Part shown: piece after piece, positions 35,148-45,295 of the stretch
How positions within the stretch are numbered: the first letter of the stretch is position 1
How the letters are laid out: every line of letters starts with the position of its first letter
Origin: Mrakia gelida
Taxonomy: Eukaryota > Basidiomycota > Tremellomycetes > Cystofilobasidiales > Mrakiaceae
Assembly: GCA_024345305.1 (NCBI GenBank)
Contig: BRON01000004.1
Location: forward strand, 868,001-932,000
Length of the DNA: 64,000 bases
Reading direction: 5' to 3'
Position numbers and translations under genes: made by a program
The notes under the pieces: generated by a model
What the model was told of the DNA's origin: nothing
The model's input: the letters and a program-made list of their open reading frames with translations, nothing else
The model's database searches: none

Positions 35148-36742
35148 TCACTCGGCCCTCTTACCCCTTCGAAGTCGGTTGAGATCGACTGGACGTGCGA
35201 GAAGAAAACGAAGAGCGAAAGTCGAGCGTCAGTTCAAAATCGTTTTGCGAAGGGAGGTTTGAAGAAAGACGACGAACAGGAGGGCAGAAGGAAGTAGCTC
35301 GTATCGGCAGTCAGGATCCCCTCCATTCCTGTGTAGATGGCGATGAAGGAGGTCTGGAGGAAGGAACGAAAGCATCGGACAGGTCGTCAGAAAGGCGAAG
35401 TGCAAAAGTCGAGGACGAGACTGCGAGGGAGTCGAAGAACTCACGAGGATTCCAACTCCTCCTCCAGCTTTCGCGAGCGAGGCGGATCCCATGAATTGGC
35501 TGAAGCGAGCCGTGAAAAGAGAAGAGTCAGCGTGTGCTTGAGGGAGAGGATCCGACAGAAAGAGAAAGCAAGGGACGTACGCGCAAGATAAAAGCAAGAA
35601 CGTGAGATCGAGGAAGAAGAACGTCGCGAAGAGTTCGAGGGTCGTCTTGAGAGTTCCGAGGAGCATGATGAAGGTGAGGATGAACCTGGGTAGATATGAG
35701 GCTCGAGGTTGGCATCAACCGACCGGCAGACTGGTGGGGAACGTGAGCAGAGGAAGGACTGTCGACTCACCAGGACATAATGTAGATTCCCAGAGCGCTC
35801 TCTAGCTCTCCCTCGGCGTAATCAGCGTCGAGGATACCTGAGCTAGGCCAATAAATGAGTCCGAAGGAGATCCAGAAGGTTCCGTAGCTATGAATGAGAC
35901 GAAGAATCGAGGTCAGTTTGGCGCGAGACGAAGTTCGACATTGAGGACGCGACGAGGCTGCTGCGATCGAGGAATGGGCGTTTAGAACTTACGCGGAGAA
36001 AGCCGTTGCTCCGAAGGTGTTTCCGACGGCAAACTGAAAGAGAAGAGAGGGTCAGAGAAGTCACGACGAAGGGAGCGAACGAACATCGACGACGCGTCGT
36101 CCCGTTTCTTTCGCTCACCTCCCACTGTCCGGAGAGAAGCTGAGCGAGGCCTCCCATCCCAAAACACATCGAAACGACGACGTTAGGAGTCTTGATTCCT
36201 CGGACGCCAGCGTTGTACTGAAGACGGAAAAGAGGGAGTTGTCAGCGCACGAAAGGGAAACGAGACGCGACGGGTCGAGAGGAAGATCGAGAAACGAACC
36301 CAGCTGAGTACAAAAGTTGTGAGCGCGAAGGCGAAGAGACCCAGAGGGGAAGGATTTCCAAACTTTCGGTGGTAAACGGGGAAAGATGGTTGACTCGTGT
36401 CGACTGGCGAGAAGGAAACCGAAGATCGAATGAGATTGAGAGATCAGCCACCAGTTCAAGCGAGGGAAGGTTGTCGGACGAAAACGCAAAGAGGACGAAC
36501 GAGGGTGGCCACCACTTTCGTGAGGGATTGGAGAAAAGAAGGCAAGGTTCGAGGTCAGTCAGAAGTCGAGGTAAATATAGGTGGGAAAGAAGAACGAACG
36601 GAGTCAGGGCTCGCGAGAGAGGCGCGACCTCGAAGTGGTGAGTTGACCTGTCGTCCTTGCTGGGAGGAGTGATTGAGTGATCCGTCTTGTGATCCATCGA
36701 GGGAGTTGAGTAAGAAGGAGTGCCTTGTTCGAGGTCGGACAT
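35148..36742 (-). CDS. GPR1/FUN34/YaaH family acetate/ammonium transporter
   Basis: Six-helix plasma-membrane transporter of the AceTr family (acetate uptake or ammonium export in fungi). ATG 36742 opens MSDLEQGTPSYSTPSMDH. The family motif is KFGNPSPLGLFAFALTTF (NPxPL). Further segments: NVVVSMCFGMGGLAQLLSGQ, FAVGNTFGATAFSAYGTFW, GIYIMSWFILTFIMLLGTLK, TTLELFATFFFLDLTFLLLS, GSASLAKAGGGVGIL and TSFIAIYTGM. It ends LNRLRRGKRAE with TGA 35148-35150. The first long interval resolves if a 14-nt microexon (36501-36514) is included between introns 36515-36647 and 36404-36500; this gives SGGHPLDTSQPSFPVYHRK in phase. Without it the frame breaks. All other introns are canonical. Substrate cannot be told from sequence. 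Confidence 0.9.
36501..36514 (-). other. Probable 14-nt microexon in transporter gene
   Basis: Flanked by an acceptor-like CACGAAAG and donor GTTCGT on the minus strand. Its inclusion alone joins exon 1 (ending phase 2) to the exon beginning VDTSQP in frame. Confidence 0.65.
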
Positions 36743-37761
36743 GATTCTTCTAAGGAGGAAAGGGAAAGAGGGAAGAGGAAGGTCAGCTCGCGCAGTTTTC
36801 GTTCGACGCGTCGCCTGCTCGAGATTGGGAAGGCTGGAAGTTCTCAAGTTGCTTGAAGAGAAAGGAGGAGGGACTCACTATGCGAGTGCTTGAAGAAGAG
36901 AGAGGCTGGAAAGGGAAAGGAGATGGAGGAGAAGGAGATGGGGGGGGAAGAAGAACGGGGTCAGCCGACGGTCGTGCTTCGAAGACTTTCGCTGGACTGC
37001 AGGAGCAGCAGGTACTCGAGCAGGTGCTAAAGAACTGAGCGAGCTCACCTATCGATGATCTTGCGAGATGGAAAGATGTGGTTTGAGAGAGGAGTGTGAG
37101 CTTCGGCTGGGAGAAGAAGGTCGAAGGAGGACCTCGGGTGTTAAGTTTTGGTCGGGAACTTGTTGGGCGGGAGGGAGCGGCTTGGGAAACAGGACGCGCT
37201 CGAACCAGCTGACTTGAAACCCTTTCTTCCCGTAGGCTGCTAGCTCGCGTTGGGTTGAACCGTTCGAGTGATAACCAAGCTAGAGGCTGCCGAGGTAAAA
37301 GAAGAAGGGAAAGTGAAGCTCACGCTCATGGATCAACGAGTTCCTGCTTCTTTGCCCGACCTACCTTGCCTGCGAGGTCTCCCATCTCGAAATATGGGTC
37401 CGAACAGGCTCGAGGCAACTAATACAGATTCTGTTCCTGCGTCTTGTGAGCCGGAGGCTGAGCAGGAAGGACGCGGAAGAAGATCGAAGCTGCCGTCGGA
37501 GGGGTGAGAGAGGAGGGGAGATCGACCGAGGCTGCAAGATGAACGACTTCGAGCTTTGGAGGTGAAAGTCAGGACTTTGAGGTGCTCGGGACTTTCAGTA
37601 AGAGATGAGATATGGTTCAAATATCCATGCTCGTCGTTGGGAGGAAAGAGGAGGAAGAGCGGTCAGCTTCGATCAAACTGGATTTCGCGAGCTCAACTTC
37701 CCTTCCTTCCTCGCTCTCCTCCAAGACCCTCCTTCGCCATCTTCTTCCTCCTCTTCCAAGC
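36743..37761. promoter_or_regulatory. Divergent intergenic region, transporter / RdRP
   Basis: About 1 kb between two start codons. Short low-complexity ORFs only. No recognised element. Confidence 0.4.
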
Positions 37762-40700
37762 ATGTCTGAGCCAGTGAACCCGTGGGACCCCTCCCTCTAC
37801 GCTGCGACGATCTCTGCCATCAAACGCGAGCGAGACAATCCAAGGCGACTCATGGGGAAGCGAAACTCCTCCTCGACCTCAGCTCCTCCTCGATCCTCGT
37901 CGTCGTCGTCCTCCGGCTGGAGTACTCCTCAGGGATCTTCTTATGGAGCGTCCGGACAAAGAGGTGGACACACTGGTACTGGTGGGAATTCGGGCTACGT
38001 TGGTGGGAACGGGAGAGGTCGAGGGCGAGGAAGAGGGAGGGGAGGAGGGCCGCCGGTGAGCTCGACGAGTAGGGGAGGACCATCAGCATCGGAGGGGACG
38101 AACGGAGCATCGAGATCGGATCAGTCATCATCACAGACTCAGTCTACAAGTGCCTCCTCGACTGGATCGCCAAGAGCTGCAACGAGCCCCCCAAGAACGA
38201 CTTCCAACGGACCTACTCCTCCATCTTCCTCCTCCTGGCCACCTTCGTCTCCTCCTTCCCCTTCACCCCCGACCCTACCTTCCTGGGATTTGAACCCCTC
38301 ATCCTACCCTCTCCAAGCCCCTCCGCACCTTACACCGTCTCCAGCCACCCCTCTTCCTGATCCTCATCGATCTCCGGGCTCAACATCTCCTCCTGGCTCC
38401 TCTCTCCCCTCCCCTCCCACGTCCAAACCCTCCTCCTTCCATCCTCCTCTCAACGTCCCTCGCCTTCGACCCTACCAGAACGTTCCCAAGCCGCCGGCTC
38501 TCCTAAACAAAGCCTACCTCCAAACTCCTCTTCCTCCTCCTCCCTTCATGGGCAGATTCGAACGACGACCTCCGCCTCCCCCTCCTCCCGTCAGCAACAA
38601 CCCGAGTCGAAGCCTTCCCTCCCAAGAAGAAGAGTTCCGAGAGTTCCAACGGCAGCAGTACGTCGCCACAGGAGAGAAAGCCAAGGTTCCTAGGCCGGAC
38701 AAGACCCGCCTTCTCCCAACTCATCTCGTCGTCGGAACGCGTCGAGGTCGCACGATCTACTCCGACTTCGAGCATCCTCTTCCCAACGTTCGAGAACCCG
38801 ACGGCCAAACCACCTTCCAATCCTTCCTCTCCGTCAACTTCGCCAGGTCGCACTTCTTCTTTCGAACCTACCTTGAGAAGCACAGGGAGTGCGAGGCTCT
38901 CTTCCCTCTCTCCGGGTAGATCCTCTTCGACGACATCGTCAGCGGAGGAGTGCAGCTCGAAAGAGCTCGACAGGACGAGGAGGACGTCTGGGTCTTGACT
39001 CTCACGTCTCGTCGTCCTCCCATATACGTCGTCACCCTCAAGGAGCCCGTTCAACTCCTCGACGAAGCAGGGATCGCTCTCGACGAGATGTACACCGATC
39101 GACAGGGAACCGAGATGGACTTCGCGAGCTCGGAGAGGGTTACCCAGGAGGAGATGGTGATGGATCGAGGGGCTCTGGTGAAGAGGAGGCTCGCGATGTT
39201 CAAGAGGAGAGAGGAGATCGACTCCGGCCCAGTCACGTCGTTCGGACAGACGACGAGCAACGGTCTGCTGTACGAGGCTGCTCACTGGTGAGTTCATCTG
39301 ACGCCTGGCGGTGGGATTGAATTGAAGGTTGTGATGGGTCTCAGTCCCTTGACTCTGGCGGGTTCTGCGAGCTCGTCTCGCGTCTCTCGAACTGACTCGA
39401 CTCCCTCCTTCTCGTATTTCAACCTCCCGGCCTCTCCTCTCCACTCTCTCTTCAACAGGCTCACCTTCCGCTTCAACTTCCCCTCCTCCTCACGTCAAAC
39501 CCTCTTCGACGTCATGGACAAGCTCTCCCACCTCTCGTCGGACGACGTAGGAAACACCATCGTCGCTCGAATGTCGGACGACCTCGCTCGAGACGACCAG
39601 CCGCTCCCCTCTCCCAACCTCGGAGGTCTTCACGCTCAACCCTTCGCAATCCGTTACCTCATCGACTCGCTCGTGGCTCATGGTCGGATCCGGACGTGGG
39701 ATGTCTCTAAGCTCATCCACGCCCTCTCGGTACACGCGAAGCACCCCTGGGAGGAGCCTCGAATCTTGGAGGACTTCTTTCTCGAGGAGCGGACGTACAA
39801 CATCTCTGCTCAGGTCGCCAGTGAGTCATCATTATCTAGCTCGATCGACCAAGTCCGCGCGAACGAGCTGATCCAATGTCGCGCCGCTCGCGTCCTCTTT
39901 TTCATTCTCAGAACTCGCCGATACTCCTCGACCTCGTCCGATCTACCCTACGAAACACATGGCTTCCCCTCGTCGAGCTCTTCTCACTCCTCTTCGACTA
40001 CTCTCCTTCCCTCCCGAGCCGGAAACGTCGAACCGAGTCCTTCAAAAATGGCACCACAAGATCGATCAGTTCCTTCAAGTCCACTTCGTGAGTTTGGATA
40101 GCGTTCGCCGCCAGCTTCCTCTTCGCCGAATTGACATACCTTCTTCTTCCCCTCGCTCACCAGTGCGACGAGGACGATGGTGAGTTACGATTTGACCTTT
40201 GGTCGCTCGTCGCGTCGTCTGTTGCTGATCTCCTCGCGCTTCGTCTTCGCTCGCTTCGTCTTCGCAGCTCTCTGGATCGATTGGCTCTACCGGATCTATG
40301 ACGACTCTCATCCATCCTCGGGAGTCTTGGGACGAGTACGAAGAGCTCTGAGGAACGGAGTGAAGATCGGAGGGAAACATTACGTCTTCCTCGCCTTCGG
40401 CGAGAGTCAGTCTAAGTGAGTCGACTGGAACGAGAACGACGCGTCTTCCTCCTTTGTTTCTATAGCTGATCTCTGTTCTTATCGTAATCTTCAGGGAGAG
40501 GTCTTGTTGGTTCTTCTCTGAGGATCTTCCTGGTACTCCGAATAGAGTTACCGCCGCTGGGATTCGAACGTGGATGGGGGATTTTTCGAAGGAGAAGGTC
40601 AGCTCGTCGAAGCCCCTCCTTCCCTCTTCGTCCTTCGACCTTCTCGTTGACTCGTTGTTCGCCTTCTTCCTTCCGTCAGATCGTCGCCAAGTACGCCGCT

Positions 40701-43700
40701 CGGATGGGTCTCTGCTTCTCCAGCACTCGGTTCGCCATGAAGGTCGAGATGAAGAAGATAAAGGATATCAAGACCCTCGATAAGAAACAGTTCGTTCTTC
40801 AATCGAGGTTTCGACGAGTAAAGGAGCCTTTCCTGCGCTGACCTTCCCGAAATTGGTTCTTACAGTCTATTCACAGACGGAGGTACGTCTCCGCTCGTCG
40901 AGCAACGCGAAATCGACGCTCACTGACTCTCGTTTCTCGCCTTCGATTTGCAGTCGGAATTGCCTCTCCTTCGATCCTGAAGCAAGCGGCAAAAATTCTT
41001 GGCAAGACCTACGGAGTCGACTCTACTCCCTCTGCAGTTCAGTTCCGAGCTGGTGGTGTCAAGGGAGTCCTCGTCGCGTGGGAGAACCACCCGCCTTGGG
41101 TTGACGAGAACACGGTCCGTCTCACCACTCGCTCGCTCTTCCTGTCCGAGCTTTTCTCGAGCTGACCTTCCTCTTCGTCCTCCACTCTCCAGATCCTCAT
41201 TCGGCCTTCGATGCTCAAGTCTGCTTCGACCGAGAAGGATCTTCAAGTCATGAAGGTCAGTTCGTTTTGCTCTCGAGTCGCGTCTCTCGCTCGTCGTTCT
41301 GACGCGTCCTCTTCTTCGCAGGTATCAACCTTCAGCTTCGCCTACCTCAACAGACAGTTCATCACCATCCTCTCGTGTGCGTTCATCCCAGGTACTGTTG
41401 CGCTTTCGTCGTCGCTGACCGCGACGTCTTCCGTTCGTGCAGATTTGGGCATCGACGATTCAGTCTTCTCCTCTCTCTTCCAGTCCGCCGTACGAGCTGC
41501 GAAGAAGATCGGTTCGCCAGGTTACGTGGCTTGGGTACTGCAGGAGCTGCCTCAAGACGAGGAAGAGCTCGACCCTCGAATTTACGCGACATCTACGGTG
41601 AGTCCGCGCATCGAAGAGCTCTTGGACTCATCGTCCTTCCCCGAGCTCAAGCAAAAGCTCACCTTCTTCCTCTTCCTCTTTTCCGCAGTTCCCAATCGCC
41701 GAACTCATCGGATCTGGCTTCGGGGCTGAACCGATCCTACAAAACATCCTCAACGTCTTGGAGGTTCGGTCTCTCCAAGACCTGAAGTATCGGGCAAGGA
41801 TCGAAATCAAGCAGGGAGCGTTTCTACTCGGAGTCGTCGACGAGTTGGGAGTTCTTGAGGAGGGAGAGGTGAGTGCAGATCGCTCGATTTCCTGCCTCGG
41901 TTGTCGCTGACTCCCTCTTGTCTTCGCGTCCCCTCCCTTCCAGGTTTTCGTTCGTTACGAAGACTCTCGAAGACTAGATCTCGGTCGTCACACAGTCGTT
42001 GGATCGGTCGTCGTCGCCCGCGCTCCCGCTCTTCATCCTGGCAAGTCCGTTTTTTGTGGACGCGTCGAAATCTCGCTTCGTCTCACTAATCTTCTTCGTC
42101 TGAGTTCAGGGGACATGCGAGTCGTCAAGGCCGTCGATCGACCAGAACTGCATCACCTCGTCAACGTCGTCGTATTCAACAAGAAGGGGAAACGGGACCT
42201 CGCATCGCAGCTTGCAGGTGGAGATCTCGATGGAGTGGGTTTCTTTCTTCGGATTTCCTCTTCGCACTTCCTTGCTGACCTCGAGACGCTCCTTTTCCCC
42301 TTCTCGCTACCACAGGACATGTTCACCGTCATCTGGGATAAGAGACTCGTCCCCAAGAAGCGAGCTCAGCCGTTCGACTACGACCCTCCCAATCCCAAGA
42401 CCGTCGACAAGGAGATCACGCCGCTCGACCTTCAGGATTACCTCGTCGAGTACATGAAGGTTCGTCCATCTCGATCCCTGGCCCTGACAGAGACAGCCCT
42501 TTCCTCGCTTCGTCACCTCCGACGTCTAACCTTTCTCGAGAGGAAGTCTGTCGTCGTGCTCTCGTGCTGACTTTGGACACGCTCTCTCGCTTTCATTTCG
42601 CAGGAGGACAACCTCGGCCAGATTGGAAACTCATGGCTCGCGCTCAGCGACAAGTACGGACCTTCTCATCCTTACTGCCTCCAGCTCTGTGAGTTCTTCG
42701 ATCTCGGACGCGTCGCACTTTTCGTCGAACCTGACGCTCTCGTCTTCTTTCTTTTTCTGCAGGTCAACTTCACTCGTTCGCCGTCGATTACCCCAAGACT
42801 GGAGTTTCTGCTTCTCTACCTGCTTACCTCAGGTGAGCCGCTCGTCTTCGCTTCCTCCTTCTCCTTCAGATCGTCGAGTCGCGCGACAACTTTCGCCTCC
42901 GCCTCGCTCTTTCCACCCCACCCCCCCCCCCCCCCCCCCGCTGACACTCTCCACACCTCTGGTACCTCTTCAGACCCTCGGAATGGCCGGATTTCATGAA
43001 CAAGACCCATCTCCAAGCAGCCAAGATCTACGAGTCCGACAAGCCGCTCGGTATCCTTTTCAGAAGTCTCCCAGAGCCCGTCTACGATCCCATCGCCGAG
43101 GAGGACTTCATCGACCCTCGACTTCAACACTTCGAGGTAAGTTTGAGAAGGGCGGAGAAGAGCTGGGGATCAGGCTCGAAGCAGCTTGGGCTGCGTGGCG
43201 CGAACGCTCGGACTGACTCGCCTCGCCTCCGTTCCTCTTCTTGCTCTTTCAGGTTGACCAGAGCTACATCTTCGAGGCGGCCAAGATGTCTAGAGCTTAC
43301 AACACGCTCTTGGCTGGGCTCATGCGACGGTCAGTCATTTTCCAGTTGTCTCGCTCGCCTCTGCGACGAGTTCCGAGACGAGAGCGCGTCCGACAGCCGT
43401 CGACGCGTGTCGTTCGTACTGATCGACCTCCCTTGTCCTATACGGGTGGGCTCTTTCGGAGGTTGAGGTAGTCTCGGGTATCGTCCTCAAGACGAATCGG
43501 AAGCGAGCTGCAAAGGACGACTCAATCAAGGTCCGTTCCAACCTCCTCCGCTCGAACGCGTCCCGATCCTAACCTGACCTCTTCTTCGACCATCTCCAGG
43601 AAGCTGCTCGGTGGGTAATCCAGCCTACTGAGGTACTACGAATCGATCTTACTGACCCTCGATATCTTCTCTCCTTCGCAGCGATGCGTACGTCGAGATA

Positions 43701-44175
43701 GTTCGACCTATCCTCAAGTCCATCGATCTCTGGCTCGAGGCTCATCCCCCCCTCGCAAACCCTCTCGACCTCGACCCCATGACCCTCTTCGCCATCGGCG
43801 CCTACCAGATCACCTCGGATCGACACCTCTTCTCAGCCTACTCTCAGCTCGACAGGGAGGAGCGAGAACGAACCGAGGCGGAGGAGACAAAGGACTCGGT
43901 GAAGGAGGAGGACGAGGAGGAGATCGAGCTCGAGCCTGAGACGGATTGGAAGCCAACGTGAGTCCGTTCTTTTTCCTTCTGATCTTTCCCTCGGGAGGCT
44001 GACCTACATCCTTCGTCTTACCTCCCTCAGCTCGACCAAGTTCGTCTCGTTCCCCTGGATCTTCGCGTCACAGCTCGTTCGATTCGCCAAAGTCCTGAGG
44101 GAGAAGGAGATCGAGAAGGAGCAGGAGAGCTGGGAAGTGGGTTCGGCTGTGACGGATAGCACGATTACCGAGTAG
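37762..44175 (+). CDS. RDP1: Cellular RNA-dependent RNA polymerase (RNA silencing), with lesions
   Basis: Eukaryotic RdRP (QDE-1/Rdp1/RDR family) that converts aberrant RNA to dsRNA for Dicer. ATG 37762 opens a Ser/Gly-rich head with an RGRGRGRGRGGG tract. Core blocks: HMASPRRALLTPLRLLSFPP, KHYVFLAFGESQSKERSCWF, FTDGVGIASPSIL, QFRAGGVKGVLVAW, FAYLNRQFITILS, GAFLLGVVDELGVL, VVVFNKKGKRDLASQLAGGD and the catalytic loop DLDGDMF across the 42234/42316 junction. Then IGNSWLALSDKYGPSHPYCL, LHSFAVDYPKTGVSASLP, AYNTLLAGLMRR and a C-terminal SFPWIFASQLVRFAKVL. About twenty introns; one is GC-AG (42041-42109), and microexons occur at 40164-40179, 40866-40882 and 43600-43610. Defects: in-frame TAG 38917-38919; no AG acceptor for the intron starting 43330; frame changes in 38055-38480. 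The catalytic core is otherwise complete. A damaged or unusually processed gene cannot be separated from assembly error by reading alone. Confidence 0.88.
42041..42109 (+). other. GC-AG intron in RdRP
   Basis: The donor is GCAAGT and the acceptor TTCAG. Removal gives ALHPGDMRVVKAVDRPELHH in frame, while no nearby GT restores it. Confidence 0.85.
42921..42939 (+). repeat. C19 homopolymer in RdRP intron
   Basis: Nineteen consecutive C directly before the CTGAC branch-point-like motif of the intron 42833-42973. Confidence 0.9.
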
Positions 44176-44461
44176 GAGAGAGAAGTTCTAGGGCTGGGGC
44201 GAGGAGGAAGAGAGGAAGGAGAGCAGAACGAGGCTTTGACGACGCGACTTGTTACTTTACATTGCATTTCTGCTTCAAACACGCATACCACACCTCTTTA
44301 ACGAATTACACTACTATGAATTGAACGCTTCTACACCCAGCCGACTTCTCGCAGCTTCTAAAATGAGTCTACGTTGTGGTACAAGAAAGAAAAGAAAGCA
44401 AAAGCCGCGTCGCGAAAGTGGGACGAGCTGAACCTCGTCTCCTCCTCGTTCCTCCACGACC

Positions 44462-45204
44462 CTAGAAGAGAGACGGGTATCCCTCCATGTGATGCTTTTG
44501 CGACTTGATCGTTTCCCGTTGTACGAGCCATCGCAGCATGTAAGGGCAGGTTCCAGTGACCTCCTCCTCGACGAGCGTCGATCCCTCTGTTGCTGACTCT
44601 TTCAGCCTGCGAATCCAGCGAGTTGAGACTTGAGGAGAGGACGAGGATTTAGAGTCGTATACGGCCATGGAGTTCTGTGGTCGAGGAAGGGTGGAGAGGA
44701 GGTGGAAGAGGGGAAGGAGATCAAGGGAGAGAAAGGAAGGAGAGAGGAAAGGTGAGCTCGAGCTCAACATCGATTCTCGTACCATCCGTCGGCTTCTTCT
44801 TCCCTCCTGGCTCTTCTATCTCGAGCAGTAAGCGAGCTGCTCACCTTCTTGTCATAGAAGCCGTGGCCGGTCAGTTCGACGATATGCGTGAACATGGGGA
44901 CGTTGATCTCGTTCTTGATGTAGAACGAGATCCGTTCGACCTTCCTCTGGCCCTCCCTTCCCTCCGCTCCCTCCTCCTCTCCTTCCACAGCAACCTCGAG
45001 ATCCGCCAGCTCTCTCCTGTTCTCCATCCCCACCTCCAGATCATCGTCCGTGATCCAAACTACATCCAGGACCCGTTGTTCGTATCCAGTGAGGACGGGT
45101 GAGAGGCGAGCTACTGCCTCGTTTCCACCGACCTCCATGAGCTTGGGTATCGTTTCTTCGATTTTGTAAGGGAGGGTGATGGAGCACGAAGCAGCGAACG
45201 ACAT
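44462..45204 (-). CDS. Conserved-looking two-exon protein of unknown function
   Basis: Two exons (44845-45204 and 44462-44674), exactly 190 residues. ATG 45204 begins MSFAASCSITLPYKIEETIP. The middle reads VARLSPVLTGYEQRVLDVVW, ITDDDLEVGMENRRELADLE, an acidic GEEEGAEGREG stretch, ISFYIKNEINVPMFTHIVEL and TGHGFYDKK. Exon 2 gives STRWIRRLKESATEGSTLVE, GTCPYMLRWLVQRETIK, ending HHMEGYPSLF. It is globular in composition with no signal or membrane segment, and splice borders are canonical. I do not recognise the family. It ends about 290 bp from the RdRP stop (convergent). Confidence 0.75.
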
Positions 45205-45295
45205 GGTTCTTGGAGGGATGAGGTAGAGGTGGAGGTGAAGGTGGGTTTGGATGTGAAGCTGGTGGTTGGGAAGCAACTCTGCGTGATGGGTGAGC

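Noticed and set aside
38847..38919. Intron explaining the RdRP stop (GTCGCA donor to GGGTAG acceptor)
   Set aside because: Length 73 with exon phase 2 shifts the downstream frame away from ILFDDIVSGGVQLERARQ, and no CTGAC/CTGAT-like branch point is present.
38503..39444. 313-residue minus-strand ORF
   Set aside because: Antisense to the RdRP coding frame, which has family motifs and splicing.
40555..40575. tRNA B-box-like string (GTTCGAATCCC on the minus strand)
   Set aside because: Lies within an RdRP coding exon; no A box, acceptor stem or cloverleaf could be built around it.
42921..42939. Homopolymers as CRISPR, telomere or mobile-element ends
   Set aside because: No repeats with spacers, target-site duplications, transposase or reverse transcriptase reading frames were found anywhere in the window; the tracts are simple slippage products.
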